Under the pieces are notes generated by a model. That model saw only the letters and a list, made by a program, of their open reading frames with translations. It searched no databases and was not told where the DNA came from. A DNA stretch of 64,000 nucleotides from the NCBI RefSeq assembly GCF_003628535.1, contig NZ_RBCI01000004.1, positions 372,001 through 436,000 on the forward strand, in the 5' to 3' direction. The DNA is from Flavisolibacter nicotianae (GTDB lineage: Bacteria > Bacteroidota > Bacteroidia > Chitinophagales > Chitinophagaceae). Shown here piece by piece: positions 17,694 through 25,019 of the stretch; positions within the stretch are counted from its first letter, which is position 1, and every line of letters starts with the position of its first letter. The position numbers and the translations under genes were made by a program.

Positions 17694-18497
17694 ATGCATA
17701 CCGTAGACATAAGGGGTAGGGAACTTCACTTGATTAATAGGGTTTTGAATAGACAGCAACGCAGGGAGCCATTTACTATTGAAGGATTGCGTGAACTAAT
17801 AACTCGGCACTGCTGGAGCGATGATTTTCTTGCAAATCTTGAGAGGAATGGGTTGTTGCGTTTTGAGGATGGTCGAGTTTACGCTACCGATTTGGCCATA
17901 AGGTCAATAAATGAAAAGGAAAAAGCGGAAAGCAGATTGATCGAAGAACACATAATTGATGACTTTGAGTACGCATTCCTTGTTTTTATGAATAACAGGA
18001 ATGAGCCAGTTCATGATTTTGACTTCCCTGATAATTTTAAATATCACTCTAAAATAGACGGTCAGCCAATACCTGGAACAGCTAACGGGTTTTATGATTG
18101 GATGGATGAGATACATAAGTACATTGATAATCCTACAATTGATGGATATGTACTAAATCACACAGGCAGAACAAGACTTGAAAAGCTAAAGCGTGATAAG
18201 GAATCAAAAGCCGAAAATGAAAGATTGGACATTAAAATAAAACGGCAAGCGATTGCTAACACCAAATTTTCGAGGAACGTAACTTATATTTCTTTGTGTG
18301 TAGCCGCAATAACTGCTTTTGTCCCGTTGATTATTTGGCTGGCGGACAAGGATAGGACGCAAAAAACAAGCACAGAGATACCACAACTAAAGCAAATACT
18401 GCAAACGCAACAGCAAACACAACAAAATTTCCAAGAGATTCAGAAAATCCTTCAGAGTTTAGATACTTCCGTAAAGAGGGTGAAAATCGAAAAGTAA
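17694..18497 (+). CDS. Hypothetical membrane-anchored protein with C-terminal coiled coil, second island gene
   Basis: A 267-residue protein. Residues 1-95 look like a small helical, possibly winged-helix domain (INRVLNRQQRREPFTIEGLRELITRHCWSD read as helices, then LRFEDGRVYATDLA). A charged middle follows, then one membrane segment at about 205-226 (ISLCVAAITAFVPLIIWLA) and a Gln-rich coiled coil to the end (QILQTQQQTQQNFQEIQKIL). The soluble domain would face the cytoplasm if the positive-inside rule holds. AT-rich relative to flanking chromosomal genes. I recognise no family. It sits alone between repeat copies B and C, like a cassette gene. Confidence 0.75.
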   Translation: MHTVDIRGRELHLINRVLNRQQRREPFTIEGLRELITRHCWSDDFLANLERNGLLRFEDGRVYATDLAIRSINEKEKAESRLIEEHIIDDFEYAFLVFMNNRNEPVHDFDFPDNFKYHSKIDGQPIPGTANGFYDWMDEIHKYIDNPTIDGYVLNHTGRTRLEKLKRDKESKAENERLDIKIKRQAIANTKFSRNVTYISLCVAAITAFVPLIIWLADKDRTQKTSTEIPQLKQILQTQQQTQQNFQEIQKILQSLDTSVKRVKIEK

Positions 18498-18568
18498 ACT
18501 TCATTGTATAAGCAGCCCGCTTTACCTATCAGTAGGCGACCCTAATAATTCAGTACACCAAGAAGCGT

Positions 18569-18987
18569 GGGCAAAAAAATAAAGACACCCGAAGGGTGGA
18601 CTTGAAGCCAAAGCCCTGTGCGCTTACTTAACATAAAAGGCAGTTATCGGCGAAGGCGGTTGCCGCCTTACAAGAAAGGGATTTTCCAAGCCTGTGCGGT
18701 GGGTATTCCACTTTGCGGGGGCGCTTCGGAAAATCCCTTTCTTGTAAGGCGAGAGTGGTAGACTTTGCCGATAACTCGTATTATGTCTAAGTAGGTTGGC
18801 CGACGGGCGGGTGGGGATTTGCGACCTTTCATTTCAGACGCAAATCCACCTGGGCGTAGGCCGTCCGCGTGGGCGGCTGTTTGTCTTTTTTTTCTCCACG
18901 GAGTATAGACCTGAAAGGTCTAAGCAATGCCGCAAGGCATACGTGTTAAGCCTGCTTTTGCCTCCCACCGCAAAAGCGAAGCCTCGG
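18569..18987. repeat. Island repeat copy C (complete: left arm, large palindrome, right arm)
   Basis: Same plan as copy B with different stem sequences. The left arm has GGCAAAAAAA, a hairpin CACCC-GAAG-GGGTG-like, CCCTGTG and CTTAACATAA. The palindrome is AGTTATCGGC (18642-18651) with GCCGATAACT (18767-18776) outside a perfect 24-bp stem (18664-18687 with 18728-18751) and a 40-base loop. The right arm has TATTATGTCTAAGTAGG, GCCGACGGGCGGGTGG and hairpin GGATTTGCG/CGCAAATCC (18815-18847). It continues with GGCTGTTTGTCTTTTTTTT and the hairpins TAGACCT/AGGTCTA (18906-18922), ATGCC/GGCAT (18927-18940) and GCTTTTGC/GCAAAAGC (18954-18977), ending in GAAGCCTCGG. The hairpin positions match copies A and B while stem bases change in pairs. 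Confidence 0.87.
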
Positions 18988-19417
18988 CAAATTTGTCAAA
19001 GTAGTCGTTTCGTAAAAATCAAAACCCCCGGTTCATCAGACCGAGGGTCGGATACATCTAAAATTCAATCTGTAGACGAACTCGTAGGCGTTTCCAATTG
19101 ATACGTAAACGAACTTTCATACTATACGGTTTATTGATGGCGGAATTGCCAGCAAGATTGATAAAGGTCGGGTGATGAATCCGACCTTTAATTTTGTTCG
19201 GAGTTTTGGTTGGTCTTTTTAAGCCACCACCATTGCCCACGAACGAACCGCATTTCTGCGTTGTGTTTACGTACAATAAAAATAGGTGTTCAGCCCCCAA
19301 CCTGCAAATAGATATTCTCTATATGTTGTATATTTTTCATAGATTTACTCTATGATAGAAAACACAGAAGCCCTTGTAAAGTTTGCTAAAGGTTATGGCG
19401 GAGACGCAACCTTTGTT
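18988..19417. other. Non-coding or weakly coding stretch after repeat copy C
   Basis: Two hairpins are visible: CCC(C)CGGT with ACCG(A)GGG at 19024-19047, and AAAGGTCGG with CCGACCTTT at about 19165-19190. A short leftward frame (19058-19300, 80 codons) and a rightward one (19352-19522, 56 codons, overlapping the third island gene) are open. Neither has a clear ribosome-binding site or recognisable protein features, and the first runs through the second hairpin. I treat both as doubtful. Confidence 0.45.
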
Positions 19418-19774
19418 TTAATTCCCCAATCTACTCAAAACATTTTGAAGCCGCTGCTCGATAATCTCTACGTCCGTCTGCGTGAAAGAGGCGTGGAGCT
19501 TGTCTCTAAGATTAGATGAGTAGCCTCTAATAGCTATGTTGATAGGGTTCTTGCGAAGGTGTTCGGGCAGGTCGCTGCCTTCTGGAAGCGGCAACAAGTG
19601 TATGATAACAGCACAGGTTTTTTGACTTTCTTCTTTATTCATTTCTTCTGAAAGTGCGCTAAATCTTTGCATCATATACTTTCTAATTTCTTCAAAAACA
19701 ATCTTTTCTTCAAACGTCAATCCGTTCCGGTAAAATTCTGGTTCTAAAATTTCGAGGTCAAAAAGAATAGTCAT
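19418..19774 (-). CDS. Hypothetical protein, third island gene
   Basis: A 118-residue soluble, acidic, mostly helical protein (TFEEKIVFEEIRKYMMQRFSALSEEMNKEE as helices, and a C-terminal helix DVEIIEQRLQNVLSRLG). No signal, membrane segment or recognised motif. The start at 19774 is the only ATG that keeps the full helix content. AT-rich. It lies between repeat copy C and the left arm of copy D, reading leftwards like the first island gene. The small size and orphan nature fit a cassette-borne gene; function unknown. Confidence 0.62.
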   Translation of the reverse strand: MTILFDLEILEPEFYRNGLTFEEKIVFEEIRKYMMQRFSALSEEMNKEESQKTCAVIIHLLPLPEGSDLPEHLRKNPINIAIRGYSSNLRDKLHASFTQTDVEIIEQRLQNVLSRLGN

Positions 19775-19872
19775 TAGCGGTTTAAAGTTTTAGTTCCGCT
19801 CAAGATAGTAAAGACTTTTATCATTATCACGCCTCTAACAATCTTCTATAAACGTCGCTACCTGTAACCATC

Positions 19873-19960
19873 GACGCTTCGCGGTGCGTTGGCAAAAAAA
19901 AGACAAACAAAGCACAGCCCCCTGTGAAGAAGCGCCTACTTAACATAATATAAATTATAG
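19873..19960. repeat. Island repeat copy D (left arm only)
   Basis: Closely matches the left arm of copy B: GCGGTGCG (19881-19888), GGCAAAAAAAA, GACAAACAA, AGCCCCCTGTG, AGCGCC and TACTTAACATAA. It is followed by TATAAATTATAGG, the inverted counterpart of the start of the right arms, but there is no large palindrome. It marks the right boundary of the accessory island, 30 bp from the msrA stop codon. Confidence 0.8.
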
Positions 19961-19989
19961 GCAAAAACTAGATTTTCCGAGATAAGGCT

Positions 19990-20649
19990 TTAGCGCCGGA
20001 TCAGCGTGTCCCTGAACGGCCCGGCAAAGCTTTGCCTGAATTTGAGATAATCCGGAATGCTCACATTGTTCACGTAAATATTCCCGGGATGATGTGCGAT
20101 GTATTCCTGGTGAACGGCTTCTGCCGGGTAAAAATTGGTCAGCGGCAAAACTTCCGTTGCGACTTTCTTGCCGTATTTGCCGGATGCATCAATTGCCGCT
20201 ATGGCCTTGACGATGACCGCCTTTTCGTGGTCGTTCCGGTAGAATGCAATCGACCGGTACTGCGGGCCAATGTCCGGTCCCTGGTGCCCAACCTGGGTTG
20301 GATCATGGCTGGCAAAGAAAGCCGCCACCAGCCGGTCAAACGAAATTTTGGCCGGGTCGTAATAGACATTCACGCTTTCTGCATGACCGGTGCTTCCGGT
20401 GCTGACATTTTCGTAGCCCGGCGCCGGATTGCTTCCGCCTGCATAACCCGACACGGCATCACGAACGCCGGCCAGGCTTTGAAAAACAATTTCCGTGTGC
20501 CAGAAACAGCCCTCGGCAAACGTCGCAACCGCTTCGTTTTTTGCCGGTGCCGTACTGTCGGGCAGCGGCGCTTTGAAGACAAAACCTTTCCGTTCTTCAC
20601 AGGAAGCCAGGAAGAAAAGCGCCAGGAACGGTAGAAAACCAATACGCAT
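19990..20649 (-). CDS. msrA: Peptide-methionine (S)-S-oxide reductase, lipoprotein
   Basis: Reduces methionine-S-sulfoxide in oxidised proteins. The 219-residue product starts at 20649: MRIGFLPFLALFFLASC is a lipoprotein signal with lipidated Cys17, so the repair acts in the envelope. The frame is open 15 codons further but that would bury the signal. The catalytic motif GCFW holds Cys48; the family hallmarks SGYAGG, GHAESVNVYYDP and PQYRS follow. No MsrB domain is fused, and no second resolving cysteine is seen near the C-terminus, so recycling may use a different thiol. It reads towards the accessory island. Confidence 0.94.
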   Translation of the reverse strand: MRIGFLPFLALFFLASCEERKGFVFKAPLPDSTAPAKNEAVATFAEGCFWHTEIVFQSLAGVRDAVSGYAGGSNPAPGYENVSTGSTGHAESVNVYYDPAKISFDRLVAAFFASHDPTQVGHQGPDIGPQYRSIAFYRNDHEKAVIVKAIAAIDASGKYGKKVATEVLPLTNFYPAEAVHQEYIAHHPGNIYVNNVSIPDYLKFRQSFAGPFRDTLIRR

Positions 20650-20717
20650 CGTCTTTTTGTATAAGTACGCAAAAACGGCAAGCCCGGACGCCAACGGTCT
20701 GTGAAATCATCCCTGCT

Positions 20718-21644
20718 CTACGTTCTTGTGCTCATGATTTCGTGAATGGCGTGTTCTGCCTCCGGAAAACTAAATGTAAATCCTTCACCCAGCAGCCTCC
20801 GTGGATAAACCCACCGGCTTTTCAGCACCAGCTCCGTTTCCGTTCCGATCAGTTTCGCACCGATTTCGAGCATCCACTGCGGCGTGGGCAAACCTACCGG
20901 GATCCCATACGTCTGCCGGATCAGTTGCATGAGTTTCCGGTTGGAAACAGCTCCCGGTGCGGTACAATTGTAAACGTCAGCCCGCTTTTGCTGCCCAAAA
21001 ACCCATTCCGTCACCCGGGCAAAATCCTGCTCGTGTATCCATGAAACCAGCTGGTTTCCCGTGCCCTGGTGTCCGCCCAAACCCGTGGCCACCAATCGCT
21101 TCAGCCGGGGAAAAACGCCATCGGCCCGGCCAAGCACCAATCCAACCCGCAAAACCAGTTTTTGCGTTTGTGGAGTTTCTGTTTTCCAAAAATTTTCTTC
21201 CCATGCCGTGCAAACATCAACCGAAAAACCCGAGCCAACCTCGCCGGTTTCTTCATCCTGCAGCCGGTCTTCCGCATGCCGGTAAACGGTAGCCGAGGCG
21301 ATATTGATCCACAGTTTTGGCGGTCGGCTTGCCCCTGCAATGGCTTCGCCCAACAGCGTTGTGGGCACCAACCGGGAGCGGAAAATTTCTGCCCTGTTCT
21401 TTGCTGTGTAGCGGCAGTTGACGTTCTTGCCGCACAGGTTAATCACCATATCGGCGTTGTCCAGTTCCGCTTCCCAGCCACCACGGCTTTCTGCATCCCA
21501 TTTCACAATCCGGCATCCGGGCCGGCCGGTATCGGCTTCACTCCTGCTAAATATGACGATTTCTTTTGCTTTGTCTTTGTAATAATCTGCGAGAACCTTG
21601 CCCAGGTAACCGGAACCGCCAGCGAGGATAATTTTCGTAAACAT
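20718..21644 (-). CDS. TIGR01777-type NAD(P)-dependent epimerase-like protein (SDR superfamily)
   Basis: A 308-residue extended short-chain dehydrogenase-like protein (YfcH type). The Rossmann signature is GGSGYLG at residues 9-15, the family motif VINLCGKNVNCRYT lies near 70, and the C-terminal DUF1731 region begins near 250 (YGIPVGLPTPQWMLEIGAKLIGTETEL). The reaction is unknown. It is the distal gene of a unit with the DCC-type membrane protein, separated by 9 bp, and so falls under the same operator at 22476-22497. Confidence 0.88.
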   Translation of the reverse strand: MFTKIILAGGSGYLGKVLADYYKDKAKEIVIFSRSEADTGRPGCRIVKWDAESRGGWEAELDNADMVINLCGKNVNCRYTAKNRAEIFRSRLVPTTLLGEAIAGASRPPKLWINIASATVYRHAEDRLQDEETGEVGSGFSVDVCTAWEENFWKTETPQTQKLVLRVGLVLGRADGVFPRLKRLVATGLGGHQGTGNQLVSWIHEQDFARVTEWVFGQQKRADVYNCTAPGAVSNRKLMQLIRQTYGIPVGLPTPQWMLEIGAKLIGTETELVLKSRWVYPRRLLGEGFTFSFPEAEHAIHEIMSTRT

Positions 21645-21653
21645 AAAGGAGGT

Positions 21654-22475
21654 TTAAAAAATGAGCAGCAAAACCAACAGGCGATAGACGATCCAGCTAA
21701 CCGTGACCTGGTGGCCAATCCCCAGCAAGGCGGCCCGTCGCATGTGCTCGAGCAGCATGGCGGTCACCACCATTCCAAACCCAGCCGCGTAAAAACCGGG
21801 GTTGCGCAAGGCCATCCAATTACCGATTATCATGATGAGGCCGAGCAAAATGCTCCCGGCAAACGAAACCGTCATCATGTTGCCAAGGTAATCCCATGCT
21901 CTTTCTTTCCGGATCAGACAAACGGCAGCCAGCTGCCAGGCCACCTGTCCGCCACAGATCAAATACTCGCGGTATCCGGACGTTTGCGGCAAAATGGCAG
22001 ACAGTCGTAAACTATACCTCGAAAGGAAAAAGGAGGAAATCAGCCAGGTAAAAACCAGGAAGGCTATCCGGTATCCTTTGTGGAAAGAGGGTTCCATCGG
22101 GCTGGTTCTCGCCTCATCTTTTTTTGCAGGTACAAGAACTCGTCGGTTGAAAGAGACAAACTTATAAAGGACAGTGCACATTTTAAATAAGGCTCTGTTT
22201 CGCAGGCAGGGCCGCAACCAGGAAAAGGAGTTCCCGATGATCTGTAGCAGGCTTTCGACACCATAGTAGACCTTGCCGGACGGCAAATGCACCAGTGCGA
22301 TTTCATTGGTAAACCGGTCCGGATCTACCAGACAGGCAATCTTGTCAGGCATCTCCTGGTAAGGCAAACGGCCGTTTTTATCGAGCATGCCCGTGTCGAC
22401 AAAGCCCTTCGTATACAAATTACACATCGGGCAAACCGCATCGTAAAGAATGACGTGATCTTTTAATGTTTTCAT
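21654..22475 (-). CDS. DCC-type thiol-disulfide oxidoreductase-like domain fused to a membrane domain
   Basis: A 273-residue protein. Residues 1-125 match the DCC domain (YDAVCPMCN at 12-20 with the CxxC pair, then VHLPSGKVYYGVESLL), thought to act in thiol-disulfide chemistry. Residues 135-273 hold about four to five membrane segments (AFLVFTWLISSFFL, GSILLGLIMIIGNW, AAGFGMVVTAMLL, SWIVYRLLVLLLIF). The start codon abuts a palindromic operator, and no ribosome-binding site is evident. Fusion of DCC to such a membrane part is less usual than the stand-alone DCC protein. It is the first gene of the two-gene unit controlled by the regulator next door, by inference. Confidence 0.8.
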   Translation of the reverse strand: MKTLKDHVILYDAVCPMCNLYTKGFVDTGMLDKNGRLPYQEMPDKIACLVDPDRFTNEIALVHLPSGKVYYGVESLLQIIGNSFSWLRPCLRNRALFKMCTVLYKFVSFNRRVLVPAKKDEARTSPMEPSFHKGYRIAFLVFTWLISSFFLSRYSLRLSAILPQTSGYREYLICGGQVAWQLAAVCLIRKERAWDYLGNMMTVSFAGSILLGLIMIIGNWMALRNPGFYAAGFGMVVTAMLLEHMRRAALLGIGHQVTVSWIVYRLLVLLLIF

Positions 22476-22497
22476 ATTTTCAATAAATTTTGAAAAT
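22476..22497. promoter_or_regulatory. Operator-like palindrome at the DCC gene start
   Basis: ATTTTCAA-N6-TTGAAAAT, the same half-sites and 6-base spacer as the palindrome in front of the regulator gene (23033-23066). It touches the ATG of the DCC gene, so bound repressor would block expression of that operon. Confidence 0.7.
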
Positions 22498-22511
22498 TAA
22501 AATGAAAAAAA

Positions 22512-23012
22512 TTATCGCAACAGTTTCAGGATCGCACCAAAAAACCAGTTTTCGTCGGCCTTCAGCATCGTTTCCACACTTTTATCGATTTTACCGGCAA
22601 ACTCGTGAATGTCTTTCACCGTTTTGACAAACTGCTTTGCTTCTGTGGAATCATCGGTAACCGTCTCCATCTGCGAAAGTTCGCGCAAAAGCGGCTCAAT
22701 TTCCCTCCTCTTCCGTTCACGGGAAATGCGTTTGGCCACCTCCCAAATGTCTTTTTCCGCACGGAAATATTCTTTGCGCTCACCCGGCACCAGCTCCCGG
22801 TAAACCAGGTTCCAGTTCATCAGTTCGCGGAGATTCATATTGGCATTTCCCCGTGAAATGCTCAGTTCTTCCATGACTTCATCGGTGCTCAGGGGTTTTT
22901 CCGTTGCCAGGAGCAACGCATGTACCTGCGCCATGGTGCGGTTGATGCCCCATTCGGCACCCAACCGTGCCCAGGTCTGAACGAATTGCTTTTTGGCTTC
23001 TGCGAGTTTCAC
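22512..23012 (-). CDS. GbsR/MarR-type transcriptional regulator
   Basis: A 166-residue winged-helix regulator. The DNA-binding domain spans about 25-85 (KPLSTDEVMEELSISRGNANMNLRELMNWNLVYREL, the recognition helix being SRGNANMNLRELM, which is typical of the GbsR family). A helical C-terminal part follows for dimerisation or ligand binding. It lies between two copies of the same palindrome: one in its own promoter, one before the DCC/SDR operon. It therefore most likely represses itself and that operon; the divergent haem-binding gene may belong too. Inducer unknown. Confidence 0.88.
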   Translation of the reverse strand: MKLAEAKKQFVQTWARLGAEWGINRTMAQVHALLLATEKPLSTDEVMEELSISRGNANMNLRELMNWNLVYRELVPGERKEYFRAEKDIWEVAKRISRERKRREIEPLLRELSQMETVTDDSTEAKQFVKTVKDIHEFAGKIDKSVETMLKADENWFFGAILKLLR

Positions 23013-23032
23013 AAGCCAAAGAAAACAAATGT

Positions 23033-23066
23033 TTTTATATTTTCAAAAATTATTGAAAATATAAAA
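23033..23066. promoter_or_regulatory. Operator-like palindrome in the regulator/haem-protein intergenic region
   Basis: 14-bp perfect arms TTTTATATTTTCAA (23033-23046) and TTGAAAATATAAAA (23053-23066), with a 6-base spacer. It sits 21-54 bp upstream of the regulator start and 86 bp from the divergent haem-binding gene. Confidence 0.75.
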
Positions 23067-23151
23067 TGAATGCGTTGTGGTTTGCAGGAAAGATTCTTGC
23101 AAGTTGTCTAAAGTCAGGTAAATTATTTTGGTTCGTACTTAAATTAGAAAC

Positions 23152-23655
23152 ATGAAAAATTGGAGCAAACGAAAGAAGATTCTGCTGGGATTAATGGTTT
23201 TATTTATTGCAGTCCAGGCCATTCAGCCATCCAAAAACCAGGGAAGTCCAACCGGGCCAACCGATATTACAGCCGCGATGCAGGTACCCGACAGCGTGAT
23301 GACTGTCCTGAAAAAATCCTGTTACGACTGTCATTCGAACCATACCACCTACCCCTGGTACGACAATATCACACCGGTGAACTGGTGGGTGAACCACCAC
23401 ATCAACGAAGGAAAAAGGGAGCTCAATTTCTCCACTTTTGCCGAATACAACCAACGCCGCAAGGCAAAAAAACTGGACGAAAGCGCCGAGCAGATCGAAA
23501 AAGGAGAAATGCCGCTGAAGTCGTACCTGCTGATGCACGGCGATGCAAAGCTTTCCGAAGCACAGCAGAAAATGCTGATCAACTGGTTTAAAAGCGCCAA
23601 GTCAGGCAGCGCCGGATCGCAGGCCACTGTAAACGAAGAAAAAGAACACGACTAG
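23152..23655 (+). CDS. Haem-binding domain protein (membrane-anchored, CxxCH)
   Basis: A 167-residue protein with an N-terminal membrane anchor (about residues 8-24) and the family motif CYDCHSNHTTYPWYDNITPVNWWVNHHI read in parts: CxxCH at about 57-61 and W-W-x-x-H-H downstream. This is the haem-binding domain found in Bacteroidota cytochrome-like proteins; one c-type haem is likely attached outside the cytoplasmic membrane. The C-terminal 20 residues are charged and disordered. It is divergent from the GbsR/MarR regulator and may share its operator. Confidence 0.87.
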   Translation: MKNWSKRKKILLGLMVLFIAVQAIQPSKNQGSPTGPTDITAAMQVPDSVMTVLKKSCYDCHSNHTTYPWYDNITPVNWWVNHHINEGKRELNFSTFAEYNQRRKAKKLDESAEQIEKGEMPLKSYLLMHGDAKLSEAQQKMLINWFKSAKSGSAGSQATVNEEKEHD

Positions 23656-23669
23656 CCTTTCTCCCGGCA

Positions 23670-24899
23670 TTAGTACAGCAGGCGCACTTTTATGGTTTCC
23701 GGAACCTGGCGAAGCAATGCCTCTGCCTTTTTGGAAAGCTGCTTGTCCACGTCAACCACAACATAACCGATCTCCTCGTTGGTTTTGAGATATTGTCCCA
23801 GGATGTTGATCTTGTTCCGCGACAGTTCGCTGTTGATCGCAGAAAGCACACCGGGAACGTTCCGGTGGATATGTAGGATCCGGTGGGCACCTGCCTGTGG
23901 AGGAAGCGAAAGCGCCGGCACTGTGTGCGATCCGAAGGTAATGCCTTTTTCCAGGTAGTTGAGCAGCTTGGCGCTCACATCTTCACCAATGTTTTGCTGG
24001 GCTTCTTCTGTCGATCCACCGATATGCGGGGTCAGGAGGACATTGGGAAGACCCTGCAGCGGCGAGCTGAACACATCACCGTTCTTTTCGGGCTCGACCG
24101 GGAAAACGTCAATGCCGGCACCGGCAATCTGGCCGCTCTCGATGGCCTTGGCCAGGGCGGGAAGTTCGATGACCTCTCCCCTGGCATAGTTCAGGATGAT
24201 CGATCCTTTTTTGCAGTATTTGAGATTGGATTTATTCAGCAGGTCTTTGGTCTGGTCGGTTTCGGGAACATGCAAGGTGACGATATCTGCCTGCGACAGC
24301 AGCTCTTTGAGTGTTTTAGCATCGGACGCATTACCCAGCGGCAGCTTGGTTTCGATATCGTAAAAAATCACCTTCATGCCCAGGCTTTCGGCCAGCACGC
24401 TAACCTGTGAGCCGATGTTGCCATAGCCGATAATCCCCAGCGTTTTCCCCCGCAGTTCGTAACTGCCCTTGGCGTCCTTCATCCAGCCGCCTTTGTGGGC
24501 TGCGACGTTTTTATCGGGAATGCGACGGATCAGCATAATGGATGCCCCGATGACCAGTTCGGCTACAGAGCGGGTATTGGAATAAGGTGCGTTAAAGACG
24601 GCCACGCCACACATGGTCGCGGTATGGAGATCCACCTGGTTGACGCCGATACAGAAGCAACCGATGGCCTGCAATTTTTTGGCGGCCTTTAAAACATTCT
24701 CGGTAATCTGGGTTTTGGAACGGATACCCAGCAGGTGAACGTCTTTCACCAGTTGCACCAGTTCCTCTTCAGGAACGGCCTTGGTGAGCTTTTCAACCTG
24801 TACATAACCATTTGCCTTGAAGCTTCTTACAGCGGTGTCGCTGATGTTTTCGAGCAACAGGATCTTGATTTTTTCCCTGGGGTAGCTTGTGGTTTCCAT
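23670..24899 (-). CDS. serA: D-3-phosphoglycerate dehydrogenase
   Basis: First enzyme of serine biosynthesis: 3-phosphoglycerate plus NAD to 3-phosphohydroxypyruvate. The 409-residue product has the substrate-binding domain (1-105), a Rossmann domain with GYGNIGSQVS near 158, catalytic Arg in NYARGEV, Glu further on, and His in LTPHIGGST. A C-terminal ACT domain (about 335-409; ILHIHRNVPGVLSAINSELSRNKINI) is the usual site of serine feedback. The start at 24899 (METTSYPREKIKILLLEN) is preferred over the 14-codon longer frame. It is convergent with the haem-protein gene, only 14 bp away, and has no clear terminator between them. Confidence 0.96.
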   Translation of the reverse strand: METTSYPREKIKILLLENISDTAVRSFKANGYVQVEKLTKAVPEEELVQLVKDVHLLGIRSKTQITENVLKAAKKLQAIGCFCIGVNQVDLHTATMCGVAVFNAPYSNTRSVAELVIGASIMLIRRIPDKNVAAHKGGWMKDAKGSYELRGKTLGIIGYGNIGSQVSVLAESLGMKVIFYDIETKLPLGNASDAKTLKELLSQADIVTLHVPETDQTKDLLNKSNLKYCKKGSIILNYARGEVIELPALAKAIESGQIAGAGIDVFPVEPEKNGDVFSSPLQGLPNVLLTPHIGGSTEEAQQNIGEDVSAKLLNYLEKGITFGSHTVPALSLPPQAGAHRILHIHRNVPGVLSAINSELSRNKINILGQYLKTNEEIGYVVVDVDKQLSKKAEALLRQVPETIKVRLLY

Positions 24900-25019
24900 G
24901 GCGCAAAGATGCAGGAAGATGTTGAATCGTAAAAGATGCAAAAATTTAGGGCTGGTGAAGTTTTTGTAACAGATTAAAAAATTATTTTTACGGCTTTTCG
25001 AACAAACAATCTACGTCTT

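Noticed and set aside
19058-19300. Leftward 80-codon ORF
   Set aside because: No ribosome-binding site or protein features, and it runs through a strong hairpin; kept only as a doubtful note.
19352-19522. Rightward 56-codon ORF at the 3' end of the third island gene
   Set aside because: It overlaps that gene antisense and shows no start signal.
16261-19960. CRISPR array
   Set aside because: Repeat units are long, palindromic and unequally spaced with whole genes between them; no short regular repeat-spacer pattern.
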